Below the pieces are notes generated by a model, which had not been told where the DNA came from, ran no database searches, and saw only the letters and a list, made by a program, of their open reading frames with translations. Shown piece by piece: positions 5,682 through 12,813 of a stretch of 40,641 nt of DNA. Where the stretch lies: the IMG/VR virus record IMGVR_UViG_3300035659_000047, positions 1 to 40,641 of that record; one strand, 5' to 3'. The first letter of the stretch is position 1; every line of letters starts with the position of its first letter. A program made the position numbers and the translations under genes. Origin of the DNA: a virus.

Positions 5682-6220
5682 AAGATTTAATCAGGGTCTC
5701 CGATGTTTTATCCCCCTACATCGATTTCTCAAAGGTCCCCGATCGATACATGGAGCCCGCCCTGGAGAGAGGTTCGTGGGTTCATCTTTGGAATGCCAAT
5801 TACGCTCGGAAGATTTGGACTCCCGTTAGTCTTGATCAGTATCGAGGGTATATTGAGAGCTTTAGGGGTTGGTTTGACCGATATGTTCAGAAAGTTTTTT
5901 TTGTGGAGCAGGAATTCAAAGACGAAGATTTAGGTTTTTCTGGCAGACCAGATATCGGTTGTTTGCTTCGGGGAGAGACCGAGGGGCTATTGCCAGACTA
6001 CAAAACCTCTACAACAAATCAAAGGTGGTGGATCGGTCAGAGCGCTGCGTATCTTCATCTTGTCAAGAAAGCGGGATTCCCGATTAGTAGGGCTGGATCC
6101 CTCAAGCTAAATCCCGATGGCAGGGCCGCCAAGTTCATTCCTTGCGATGTTCCAAATGAGGCATTTGCAGCGTTTTTATCAGGCCTGAATGCACTGAGAT
6201 ATTTTCGGAGACAAATATGA
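5678..6220 (+). CDS. PD-(D/E)XK exonuclease (Cas4/RecB-like), RecT partner
   Basis: 180 aa. The motif order fits the RecB/Cas4 nuclease branch: RGSWVH at 31-36, an acidic FFVEQEF strand (E77), GRPD at 89-92, DYKTS at 107-111 (the D-x-K core), and QSAAYLHL at 121-128 (the Q-x-x-x-Y motif). It should degrade duplex DNA ends to give single strands for annealing by RecT, encoded 1.2 kb downstream in the same operon. The cysteine cluster of true Cas4 is absent. Start and stop overlap the neighbours as ATGA. Confidence 0.7.
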   Translation: MKDLIRVSDVLSPYIDFSKVPDRYMEPALERGSWVHLWNANYARKIWTPVSLDQYRGYIESFRGWFDRYVQKVFFVEQEFKDEDLGFSGRPDIGCLLRGETEGLLPDYKTSTTNQRWWIGQSAAYLHLVKKAGFPISRAGSLKLNPDGRAAKFIPCDVPNEAFAAFLSGLNALRYFRRQI

Positions 6221-6507
6221 AGGATTTGGAATTAAAACACAAACGATTATTTAAAATGGTGGAAGAAGAAAATATCCGCCAAATTAAAAAATGGGGGATT
6301 CAAAACCATAAGGCCTTTGAATGGCTTGCCTTTACGATAGAAGAATTGGGTGAACTTTCAGAAGCGATAGCAGATTTTAAGTTTAGAGGGGGTCTGCCGT
6401 CTCAAGTTGTGAATGAGGCGATTCAGGTGGCTACACTTTCGCTGAAGATAGCAGAGATGTTTTTAAATTCTGAAACCCAAAAGGGCAAAACGCCTTGGTC
6501 AAAATAG
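6217..6507 (+). CDS. MazG-like nucleotide pyrophosphohydrolase family protein
   Basis: 96 aa. FEWLAFTIEELGELSEAI supplies the first E-E-x-x-E metal-binding helix of the MazG/iMazG all-alpha fold, and NEAIQVATLSLKIAEM is the second helix. In the second helix the usual E-x-x-D is E-x-x-Q, as in a set of phage MazG-like proteins, so activity is uncertain. Known relatives hydrolyse non-canonical or alarmone nucleotides. ATGA overlap with the exonuclease gene. Confidence 0.65.
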   Translation: MKDLELKHKRLFKMVEEENIRQIKKWGIQNHKAFEWLAFTIEELGELSEAIADFKFRGGLPSQVVNEAIQVATLSLKIAEMFLNSETQKGKTPWSK

Positions 6508-6519
6508 AAAGGAGATTTT

Positions 6520-7212
6520 ATGGAATTCACAGTATTACCCGAAAAGAAGAAAAAGGAATTGGCTCCGAGGGATCCGTATCCGGCACTCGATCTTGAGAAG
6601 GCAAAAGAACACTTTAGACCCTACATCGAGAAGATCGATGGCATCCTAAAGCAAGCCCAGGATCTCAAGGTTGAGACCGACGAAGCCAACCAAAAAGCTG
6701 TCGAACTCGGGACATCCGCAAAGATTCTGACAAAACAGATCGACGAAACACGAAGCCGGGCAATCAGTGAACCCTATTCTTTCGTCAAATCGGTCAATGG
6801 GTTTGCCAAGATCTTCACGGACAAACTGCTGACGATTGAAAGCCTAATGAAGCAAAAAATCTCCACGTACCGAGTCTTCCAGGAGCAGAGGCGAAGAGAA
6901 GCCCAACTTGCCGCCGACAAAGCAACCGAAGAATTACAGAAAAAACTGAATAAGCAGGCCGAAAAAACAGGGACCGCTCCCGTTCAAATCGAGATGCCCA
7001 TTATCCCCAAACAAGAAGCAGTAACCAGGAGCGAAACGGGATCCAGCTATGGCAGCAAACATTGGACATTTAAAATAATTGATGCGTCACTTGTGCCAAG
7101 AGAATATCTTGTTGTTTCTGAAATCCGGGTCAGGGACGCAATTAAAGGTGGAATCAGAGAGATTAATGGGATTGAAATCTTTGAAGAAAATCGGACGAGT
7201 TTTAGGACATGA
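6520..7212 (+). CDS. RecT-associated coiled-coil protein
   Basis: 230 aa, ATG after AAAGGAGATTTT. Residues 25-150 are a long charged coiled coil (KAKEHFRPYIEKIDGILKQA, later RVFQEQRRREAQLAADKATE). A small C-terminal domain follows (HWTFKIIDASLVPREYLVVS, then IKGGIREINGIEIFEE). This layout is common in uncharacterised phage proteins encoded next to RecT/Erf and single-strand DNA proteins. A role in recombination or DNA-end handling is inferred from position only. Confidence 0.55.
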   Translation: MEFTVLPEKKKKELAPRDPYPALDLEKAKEHFRPYIEKIDGILKQAQDLKVETDEANQKAVELGTSAKILTKQIDETRSRAISEPYSFVKSVNGFAKIFTDKLLTIESLMKQKISTYRVFQEQRRREAQLAADKATEELQKKLNKQAEKTGTAPVQIEMPIIPKQEAVTRSETGSSYGSKHWTFKIIDASLVPREYLVVSEIRVRDAIKGGIREINGIEIFEENRTSFRT

Positions 7213-7358
7213 AAGGAATCAAATCGGAGGATCTTAAGGAATTTGAAGATGCAGATTTTGGTGAAATAGAATCGAAGGCTCCGCCGAGTTTTGGGATTAC
7301 CCAGACAGAACCGGGAGTGGAAGATGGCGAGGCAACCCCTGAGCCTTCGATAAAATAA
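7209..7358 (+). CDS. Small acidic hypothetical protein
   Basis: 49 aa. ATG 7209 overlaps the preceding TGA as ATGA. Strongly acidic (KEFEDADFGEIESKAPP, then EDGEATPEPSIK) and probably disordered. It sits directly before recT, whose ribosome site (GGAGG) lies just after this stop. Function unknown; a nucleic-acid-mimic or regulatory role is possible but unsupported. Confidence 0.55.
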   Translation: MKGIKSEDLKEFEDADFGEIESKAPPSFGITQTEPGVEDGEATPEPSIK

Positions 7359-7373
7359 AAGGAGGAAATTAAC

Positions 7374-8519
7374 ATGGCAGAGCAAAAAGAAAAGAAATCT
7401 TTACCGGGACAGGATATGAGAGATTTATTTTTTGACCCAAAGGTCAGAGGGGCAATCGAGAAAGTAATTCCGCGGCATCTTACCCCTCAAAAACTTCTTC
7501 AGGTGGCCGTTACGGTCGTCCGGCGCAATTATCAACTCATGCAGTGCACAAAACAGAGCCTTCTTTCATCGGTTATGGGCGCGGCCATCCTGGGCTTAGA
7601 ACTTGAGCCAGCATTAGGTCAAGCCTATCTTGTACCTTATCGAAATAAAAAAGGCTTCTTAGAGGCTCAATTAATTCCAGGATACAGGGGTTACATATCT
7701 CTGGCAAGCAGATCCGGAGAGATTCATTCGGTAACAGCGTGTGAGGTTTACACCAAAGACACCTTCGAATATGAACTGGGACTCAATCCTAAGCTAAAAC
7801 ATATCCCCGCAGAGGGAGACAGGGGGGAATTCAGGGGAGCCTATGTTGTCTTTGAACATAAAGAGGGTCCTCCTACATTCGAATATATGTCGAAAGACAG
7901 GATCGACAGGGTGATGAATCGAACCAAATCTAAAGACAAGGATGGCAATATCACGGGGCCCTGGATCACAGATTACGAAGAGATGGCGAAAAAGACTCTA
8001 ATCCGACACCGCGCCAAATATGAACCGATATCGATTGAATTCGCGAAGGCAAGAGAGATTGAAGAAAGGGCGATTATGGGCGAATCGCAACTTGATTTGC
8101 TTCCAGCTCCAGAGGAACCGATCGAAGGCGAGATTTCAGGCGAACCAGAATCCCTGGCATTTGATGAATTAGTGAAGGCGAAAGCCAAAGAGGGAAAGGA
8201 TATCAGTCACCTTAAAGATTTTATTCAGGCGGTTACAGAATCAGTTAAAGGTACTAAGGATGAAGGAAAAGACGTAAAGGTTGAGGCTGCAAAGGATTTT
8301 GATAACTTTTGGGCGATGTATGAGAAATGGATAAAAGACCAACCAAAGATTGAAGAACCCTCTAAGGGCAAACCCGGAAGGAAACTGGGTTCTAAAAATA
8401 AACCCAGAGAAGAAATTGAACAGGGTGAATTCGTAGACTGCCCAGAGAGGGGTCAAAAAGTTCATACAAAGGTTTGTGATTTATGCGAGAAACGCGAGGG
8501 ATGTCCGTCATTTGGATAA
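7374..8519 (+). CDS. recT: RecT-family single-strand annealing protein
   Basis: 381 aa, ATG after AAAAGGAGGAAATTAAC. The RecT core is clear: LTPQKLLQVAVTVVRRN, QSLLSSVMGAAILGLELEP, AYLVPYRNKK, QLIPGYRGYISLASRSGEI, and ITDYEEMAKKTLIRH. It anneals complementary single strands and works with an exonuclease, here the gene at 5678. The protein is longer than typical RecT (about 270 aa). Its extra tail has an acidic linker, an AT-hook-like PGRKLGSKNK, and a final cysteine cluster (CPERGQKVHTKVCDLCEKRE, then C) that could bind zinc. Confidence 0.85.
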   Translation: MAEQKEKKSLPGQDMRDLFFDPKVRGAIEKVIPRHLTPQKLLQVAVTVVRRNYQLMQCTKQSLLSSVMGAAILGLELEPALGQAYLVPYRNKKGFLEAQLIPGYRGYISLASRSGEIHSVTACEVYTKDTFEYELGLNPKLKHIPAEGDRGEFRGAYVVFEHKEGPPTFEYMSKDRIDRVMNRTKSKDKDGNITGPWITDYEEMAKKTLIRHRAKYEPISIEFAKAREIEERAIMGESQLDLLPAPEEPIEGEISGEPESLAFDELVKAKAKEGKDISHLKDFIQAVTESVKGTKDEGKDVKVEAAKDFDNFWAMYEKWIKDQPKIEEPSKGKPGRKLGSKNKPREEIEQGEFVDCPERGQKVHTKVCDLCEKREGCPSFG

Positions 8520-8528
8520 ATGAAGATG

Positions 8529-8745
8529 TGGGCAACCAAGTCGGTGATAACCGAATCAAGCGAGCGAAATAAGGGGAGGCTAAAAACCAAGAGTCTCGCT
8601 GCCTTTAGTTGCCCATAAAGTTTCTGCCCCTGCATTGAGGGCATCTTAGGGGTGTGATGAACTCCGACTTAGGCCCCAAATATCCAGAGACCAAAATGAG
8701 TGTCTCTAAGGGGGGAGATGAGCGACCTGAACAGGGGCAGAGAAA
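8529..8745 (+). ncRNA. Candidate structured RNA downstream of recT
   Basis: About 240 bases without a convincing gene show several exact helices. P1 is TGGGCAAC (8529-8536) with GTTGCCCA (8608-8615). Inside it, P2 is TCGG/CCGA (8541-8544/8551-8554) and P3 is AGCGAG/CTCGCT (8559-8564/8595-8600), giving a closed three-way junction. A second domain is closed by CTGCCCCTG (8624-8632) with CAGGGGCAG (8732-8740), extendable by three pairs. It contains AGAGAC/GTCTCT (8686-8691/8702-8707) and GGGG/CCCC (8649-8652/8674-8677). It ends just before the ribosome site of the next gene, so it may be a cis-acting leader or a separate RNA. I recognise no known riboswitch. Confidence 0.5.
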
Positions 8746-8759
8746 GTAGGAGGTGAGAA

Positions 8760-8888
8760 ATGTTTGAGTGGCTAAAGAAACATTCAGGTCATACACTAAT
8801 TATTGAGGTTTACTATGATGTAATGAAAACTTTCCATTGTAGGTGTGTGACCTGTGAAGAAAGTGATAAATTTGATTTCCTAAAATGA
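8760..8888 (+). CDS. Small cysteine-containing hypothetical protein
   Basis: 42 aa. ATG 8760 follows an excellent ribosome site (AGGAGGTGAGAA). The sequence ends with FHCRCVTCEESDKFDFLK; the C-x-C-x2-C cluster could bind a metal. The first half, MFEWLKKHSGHTLIIEVYYD, is beta-like. First of a string of tiny genes after the structured RNA. Unknown function. Confidence 0.55.
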   Translation: MFEWLKKHSGHTLIIEVYYDVMKTFHCRCVTCEESDKFDFLK

Positions 8889-8900
8889 GACAGGGTCGGT

Positions 8901-8992
8901 GGCTGGTCGCAAAGCGAGAAAGCCAATTACTCACACCAAGAAAGCAGGATAAAATGAAAGTCTCGATGGTGGTAGACAGCAGGTAATCCTGC
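8901..8992 (+). other. Intercistronic hairpins between tiny genes
   Basis: Two hairpins lie in the 130-base gap. One is GGCT (8901-8904) with AGCC (8921-8924), enclosing TCGC-AAA-GCGA (8907-8917). The other is GCAGG-TAAT-CCTGC (8979-8992). No gene with a ribosome site fits here. The second hairpin lies just ahead of the AAGGAGG of the 29-aa gene. Confidence 0.45.
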
Positions 8993-9020
8993 CCGATCCT
9001 GCCTGAAGGAGGTGATGTAA

Positions 9021-9110
9021 ATGCAAGACAACTTGAGAATGACAATTACTCCACATTATTGTACGAATCCGAGAACGGATGGTTCTTGTGGTTGTGGTTT
9101 GTTTCAATAG
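9021..9110 (+). CDS. Tiny cysteine-containing protein
   Basis: 29 aa. ATG 9021 follows a near-perfect ribosome site (AAGGAGGTGATGTAA). The short chain starts MQDNLRMTITPHYCTNPRTD and closes with SCGCGLFQ, giving three cysteines. It is flanked on both sides by hairpins. Too short for a family call; the strong ribosome site is the main support. Confidence 0.45.
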   Translation: MQDNLRMTITPHYCTNPRTDGSCGCGLFQ

Positions 9111-9144
9111 TCGCAGGGGGCATAACTGAGTGAGCATCCTGCGA
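9111..9144 (+). other. Hairpin before the 102-aa gene
   Basis: TCGCAGG (9111-9117) pairs perfectly with CCTGCGA (9138-9144) around a 20-base loop. The 5' arm starts directly after the stop codon of the tiny 29-aa gene, and the 3' arm abuts AAGGAGGGG of the next gene. It is probably an RNA processing or translation-control element. Confidence 0.45.
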
Positions 9145-9155
9145 AGGAGGGGAAG

Positions 9156-9464
9156 ATGAAAAATATGCAATGGAACTTAGAAAATGGAAAAAGGATATTA
9201 GTTAATTTGGATAGAATAGATGCAGTAATAGAACATGGGACAAATCCTAAAACTCAGACGGTAATTTGTTTTGGATCAGAGGAATATACAATTTTAGGTT
9301 CCTATGACGAGATTATAAGACACATTCCATCTGCCTATTTCGAAGCCCACTCCCGACGGCAGGAGGAGATTGAGAAGTTGAAGAATGCTCTTCGATATAC
9401 ATTGAAGTATGGCAATCTACAGGGAATGGAAGAAGAAACAAAAAAGCTCTTAGACGAAACCTGA
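9156..9464 (+). CDS. Hypothetical protein
   Basis: 102 aa, ATG after GAAGGAGGGGAAG. The first 60 residues are beta-rich (LVNLDRIDAVIEH, VICFGSEEYTILGSYDEIIR), similar in style to small phage proteins with a short beta-barrel fold. The last 40 are a charged helix (RRQEEIEKLKNALRYTL). No family recognised. Confidence 0.55.
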   Translation: MKNMQWNLENGKRILVNLDRIDAVIEHGTNPKTQTVICFGSEEYTILGSYDEIIRHIPSAYFEAHSRRQEEIEKLKNALRYTLKYGNLQGMEEETKKLLDET

Positions 9465-9492
9465 CCGCATGGTGAGAGGGAAAGGGAAAGAG

Positions 9493-9654
9493 ATGAATTG
9501 GAATCCAAATGATAGACAAAAGAAATTTTTAGAGACTATTATTGTAATGTCTACTGATTGTATTATGGGAAAAGGAACGGCAAATATAGAAACCTATCTT
9601 TCAAATCTTCGTATCATGGCAGATATGATCGAGAAGAAGGAGATTGAAGTATGA
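9493..9654 (+). CDS. Small hypothetical protein
   Basis: 53 aa from ATG 9493, chosen because the purine-rich GAGAGGGAAAGGGAAAGAG lies directly before it. An in-frame ATG at 9469 has no ribosome site. MNWNPNDRQKKFLETIIVMS is followed by helical sequence ending EKKEIEV. The stop overlaps the next gene's ATG. Unknown function. Confidence 0.5.
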   Translation: MNWNPNDRQKKFLETIIVMSTDCIMGKGTANIETYLSNLRIMADMIEKKEIEV

Positions 9655-9827
9655 AATTTAGTTTCACGGATGGAAAAGAGATAATGGTTCCTGATATGTG
9701 TGGCTTTTGTTTAATGGGTACAGGAGGCCAACATGAACTTAATTGTCTATTAAATAAAGCAGATGAAATAATTGTCAATACTCGTGTTAGATATTTTTCC
9801 GATGTCCATCCCAAAGATGCGGAGTAG
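9651..9827 (+). CDS. Small hypothetical protein with a CxxC motif
   Basis: 58 aa. ATG 9651 follows AAGGAGATTGAAGT, inside the end of the preceding gene. It contains MCGFCLMGTGGQHELNCLLN; the C-x2-C, His and third Cys could hold a metal. Mixed alpha/beta otherwise. No family recognised. Confidence 0.5.
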   Translation: MKFSFTDGKEIMVPDMCGFCLMGTGGQHELNCLLNKADEIIVNTRVRYFSDVHPKDAE

Positions 9828-9837
9828 GAGGTGAGGA

Positions 9838-10104
9838 ATGGCATTTTCAACAGTTAAGGTTCATCAAATTCAGTCTGAATTTGGTTCTGCATATCTTAAT
9901 ATCCTAAATGATTTTCCTTGTCTCGTTGGGGTTTGGGGATATGCTGGAATGAATAACACATATCTTTTAGAAAAAGGTGACCATTTTATGTTATTGCAGT
10001 TTTCTGGAAAATTAGATGAAGAAGAATGGATGGTTGAAAACAGCCATAATTGGGAAAAAATTACTAAGATAGGATTTGTTTCTAAGAAGGAGGTTGAAAG
10101 ATGA
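9838..10104 (+). CDS. Hypothetical protein
   Basis: 88 aa, ATG after GGAGGTGAGGA. Beta-rich and aromatic (LVGVWGYAGMNNTYLL, HFMLLQFSGKL), ending with a lysine/glutamate helix. The stop overlaps the next start as ATGA. No domain recognised. Confidence 0.55.
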   Translation: MAFSTVKVHQIQSEFGSAYLNILNDFPCLVGVWGYAGMNNTYLLEKGDHFMLLQFSGKLDEEEWMVENSHNWEKITKIGFVSKKEVER

Positions 10105-10619
10105 GTGAGATTGAAACCCGTATCAATTATATTCGTGATCTCTTAGAAACTTCTCCTTCTCCCGAAAATTTAGAATGGTCTACCTCTCAAATTCGTTCCC
10201 TTCTGTCTATAATCTCCACCCTTGAGGAAAGGGTAAGGGAGTTGGAGAATAAAAATAAGGGGTTAGAAATGAGTATGCCTAAAGACCCAAATCATTCTGA
10301 TTGTATCATTGTTCTAAAATCTGGTTTTGACGCTTTCCTTCATATGGCTAAAGAAAAAGTCAAGCAAGCCGAATCCAGAATCAAGGAGTTGGAAGATGAA
10401 AACAAAACTCATCTTCACAGCATAGAAATATGGAGAGAAAAGTACCATGAAACTTTTGATAGAATCAAGGTTCTTGAAGAGGCAATTGAGAAAGTCTTGA
10501 CATGGAGAAATCTTGATGGAGATGGAATTAGCGATCCATTGAGAGAAGAACTCTACAAGGCACAAGGAATTTATGCTTGTGGTTTCCGTGATAGTTATGA
10601 AAAACAACCCCCAAAATGA
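10101..10619 (+). CDS. Coiled-coil hypothetical protein
   Basis: 172 aa, coupled to the preceding gene by ATGA and preceded by AAGGAGG. Two coiled-coil stretches are visible (ISTLEERVRELENKNKGLEM and EKVKQAESRIKELEDENKTH), separated by a loop with HSDCIIVLKSG. Similar coiled-coil phage proteins are common in early operons. Function unknown. Confidence 0.55.
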   Translation: MSEIETRINYIRDLLETSPSPENLEWSTSQIRSLLSIISTLEERVRELENKNKGLEMSMPKDPNHSDCIIVLKSGFDAFLHMAKEKVKQAESRIKELEDENKTHLHSIEIWREKYHETFDRIKVLEEAIEKVLTWRNLDGDGISDPLREELYKAQGIYACGFRDSYEKQPPK

Positions 10620-10833
10620 TGAGAATGCATTCTCACAAGAGTTAAACAGAGAACAAAGGATTTGTGCTTGTGGTTGTGGTGAAGTCTTTATTTATACCCG
10701 AAAATGGCAGAAATACCTCAACAAAGAGCACAGAAAAAAAGGCTTTGAGAGTAGACCGAGAATTAATAAGGTAAAGGTAGATCGACTTCAGAAACTCCTA
10801 AATGAAGCCTCCGAGATATTGGAAACCCTATGA
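10573..10833 (+). CDS. Small CxCGC zinc-knuckle-like protein
   Basis: 86 aa from ATG 10573 (AAGGAATTT upstream); the ATG at 10597 is an alternative without a ribosome site. RICACGCGEVFIYTRKWQKY followed by LNKEH resembles the phage 'CxCGCG-F...' knuckle, in which the second metal pair (normally CS-x2-C) is replaced by N-K-E-H. The C-terminus is a leucine-rich helix. It overlaps its upstream neighbour by 47 bases. Possibly DNA-binding. Confidence 0.5.
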   Translation: MLVVSVIVMKNNPQNDENAFSQELNREQRICACGCGEVFIYTRKWQKYLNKEHRKKGFESRPRINKVKVDRLQKLLNEASEILETL

Positions 10834-10895
10834 ACTTGACACCTTCCTTTCCCTTTGATAGATTTGTCCTCATTCCAACGGAGGAGGGGACAAGC

Positions 10896-12035
10896 ATGAA
10901 GGGGGGAGTCTATAAGCATAGGGCTGGTTATAGGGTCTATTTCAGGGGGCAATGGTTTCACAAAGACGAACATGGGCGACCATTCAGGGCCGAATTCTAC
11001 GCCTGGGCATTCCTTGAGCATTTGAATGCCCTTTATGATCCAGATCCGGCCAAGAATCGTTACGATCCTTCGAGGTTCAAAGACAAGACACCCTACAAAT
11101 TCGATGAGGCCTTTGAACTCTACCTTGACCGGAGGCAGACCGACTCCGGGTGGCATAAGGCAAAGGAATGGACCTGGAAGAAGTATTTTCAACCGTTCTT
11201 TGCCAACCAGGACTTTAGGACGATTGACCAAGTTCAATTGGAGGGATTCCAAAAATGGTTAAAAGAAAAAAATCTACAGGGGAAATCCATCAAGAATGTT
11301 ATGGGGATACTACACGGATTTCTGACCCACTTCAAGAGTACCTTGAACCTTTTTCCTACCTTTCCCGCAATAAATTATCAACAAAAAAGAATAAAATGGT
11401 TCACCGAAAAAGAACTCGATGAAGTCTTTGAATTCATAAACGAGCAGGACAGGGGATACTTTTTATTCATCCGCTATTATGGGGTTCGACCAGAAGAGGC
11501 AAGCGGATTGCTTCGAAGTGCGGTCAATTGGGAGACAAGGCAGATCATAATCTCATCCGTCTATGTCGACGGGAAGATTAAGGCCCGAACCAAGACTAAC
11601 CGAGAAAGAGTGTTGCCGATTATCCCAGAAGTCGGGTTGATGACCGAAATGGTGGGAGAAGGAACGGAGGCACAGGGGAAAGACCTGATACCCGAACGGC
11701 CTATGCACTCCAGGGCGTATCCGTTACGTCGCCCTGCTCAACCCGATTCAATCTTTGTCTTTTCAGTCAACGGCCATCCCTATACCCGCCACATCAGAGA
11801 GAACCGATGGAATAGGGCGATGAAACAGGCTATCAAAAAATACGCAACCCGACCGATGACGCTCCGGGATCTCCGAAGTTCAGCGGGATCCCGGTGGAGA
11901 AAGGCAGGGATGCCCATAGAGGACATCAGCCAACTCTTAGGCCACTCAAAGATCGAGATGACCAAAGAACGATATGCGGACCAGGCTCAAGATAATCTTG
12001 TGCCGATTATGAGGGGAATAAATGAAAGAAAATGA
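10896..12035 (+). CDS. int: Tyrosine recombinase (phage integrase)
   Basis: 379 aa from ATG 10896, chosen because GGAGGAGGGG lies six bases upstream and MKGGVYKHRAGYRVYFRG is a typical integrase start; an ATG at 10830 would add 22 residues. After the arm-binding N-terminus comes a SAM-like core-binding domain (about 80-180). Next is the catalytic domain: Arg I in FIRYYGVRPEEASGLL, Lys in ARTKTNRERVLPI, box II as TLRDLRSS (Arg where His is usual in HxxR), LGHS, and the nucleophile Tyr in TKERYA. It integrates the phage at attP, which lies directly downstream. Confidence 0.85.
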   Translation: MKGGVYKHRAGYRVYFRGQWFHKDEHGRPFRAEFYAWAFLEHLNALYDPDPAKNRYDPSRFKDKTPYKFDEAFELYLDRRQTDSGWHKAKEWTWKKYFQPFFANQDFRTIDQVQLEGFQKWLKEKNLQGKSIKNVMGILHGFLTHFKSTLNLFPTFPAINYQQKRIKWFTEKELDEVFEFINEQDRGYFLFIRYYGVRPEEASGLLRSAVNWETRQIIISSVYVDGKIKARTKTNRERVLPIIPEVGLMTEMVGEGTEAQGKDLIPERPMHSRAYPLRRPAQPDSIFVFSVNGHPYTRHIRENRWNRAMKQAIKKYATRPMTLRDLRSSAGSRWRKAGMPIEDISQLLGHSKIEMTKERYADQAQDNLVPIMRGINERK

Positions 12036-12053
12036 AAAAATATTGTGGCAAGA

Positions 12054-12174
12054 TTTGTGCAAAGGATTTTTAGAAAACTCTTCAATAATTATAGATTACG
12101 GGGCAAGGATTCGAACCTTTCCCCAATACCCTATTTTCAAGGTCTTCCTGGTATAGTACACAAGGTTTGTGCAA
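12054..12174. other. attP: Candidate attP with a tRNA-like core
   Basis: Immediately after int lies GGGGCAAGGATTCGAACC (from 12100). On the minus strand this reads as a tRNA T-arm, with GGTTCGAATCC followed by a CCCC acceptor-like stretch; upstream on that strand, CTTGAAA could be an anticodon loop. The 5' half of a tRNA is missing, as expected for an attP core copied from a tRNA 3' end. TTTGTGCAA occurs as direct repeats at 12054-12062 and 12166-12174, flanking the core like integrase arm sites. Confidence 0.6.
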
Positions 12175-12216
12175 GATAGAGTTAAGTAGTTCAAATCCAA
12201 CGAAGGAGGTAAGTTT

Positions 12217-12609
12217 ATGAAAAAGGTCAAGTTGATGGTAGTTGTGGCGATGGTGTTTTCCCTTGTTGTCGGTTGCGCCCCGATTCTAAATTCTGCATGG
12301 AAAACGGCATCAGAAGAGGAAAAGGTCAGACTTACCCTGAAGGATGCCCAGGATCAACTTAATTTTTGGCTCGACGTCGGATATGGTTATGTCAAACTTC
12401 ATCCCGAGAAAGATCCTATATGGAAGGGGCAAGTCTTGCCTCTTGCCAAAACCATTAACGGGATGATTGGGGAAATGATCCGCGAGTCGAAGACCACACA
12501 GGGGAAAATCACCGTAGGCGGAGCCCTTAACCGTTTGTATCCCAAGATTGTGGAGATGGAAAATATTCTCATTTCTTGGGGTTTACAAACAAAAAAGAAA
12601 GGAGGTTAA
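12217..12609 (+). CDS. Lipoprotein (possible outer-membrane accessory)
   Basis: 130 aa, ATG after GAAGGAGGTAAGTTT. A type II signal peptide is clear: MKKVKLMVVVAMVFSLVVGC, with Cys 20 as the lipidated residue. The mature part is helical (TASEEEKVRLTLKDAQDQLN and later). It sits between attP and the operon terminator, next to the host junction in a prophage, so it may be expressed in the lysogen. An outer spanin is possible but less likely, because the lysis genes are on the other strand. Confidence 0.6.
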   Translation: MKKVKLMVVVAMVFSLVVGCAPILNSAWKTASEEEKVRLTLKDAQDQLNFWLDVGYGYVKLHPEKDPIWKGQVLPLAKTINGMIGEMIRESKTTQGKITVGGALNRLYPKIVEMENILISWGLQTKKKGG

Positions 12610-12612
12610 ATT

Positions 12613-12786
12613 ATGGTAGTCAGAGAATTAGCAATTACATTGGGCATTAGTGTTGTCAACAAGATCATTGAATTGGCGATTTTGAAAAATGCCGAAACCG
12701 GGAAAGTTCCCACCTATGAAGAACTTGAAGAAGCAAACCTTCTTACCGATCTAAAGATTGATAAGATGATGAATGAACCGGCCTAA
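12613..12786 (+). CDS. Small hypothetical protein, last gene of the right operon
   Basis: 57 aa, ATG after AGGAGGTTAAATT, three bases beyond the lipoprotein stop. Helical: MVVRELAITLGISVVNKIIE, then an acidic segment with TYEELEEANLLTDL. It is directly followed by a strong terminator. Possibly works with the lipoprotein; no family recognised. Confidence 0.55.
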   Translation: MVVRELAITLGISVVNKIIELAILKNAETGKVPTYEELEEANLLTDLKIDKMMNEPA

Positions 12787-12813
12787 GATCGGCACGATGA
12801 TCTGGGACAAGAG

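Noticed and set aside
5678-8519. CRISPR-Cas adaptation system suggested by the Cas4-like nuclease
   Set aside because: No repeats, no Cas1 or Cas2 and no cysteine cluster. The nuclease sits with RecT, so a phage recombination pair explains it.
8652-8745. A 30-codon frame and a 12-codon frame inside the structured RNA
   Set aside because: The starts lack well-placed sites or are too short, and the sequence is better explained by exact helices.
12095-12180. Complete tRNA gene on the minus strand
   Set aside because: Only the T-arm and acceptor-like 3' part is present. The 5' acceptor strand and a paired anticodon stem are missing, so it is treated as an attP core.
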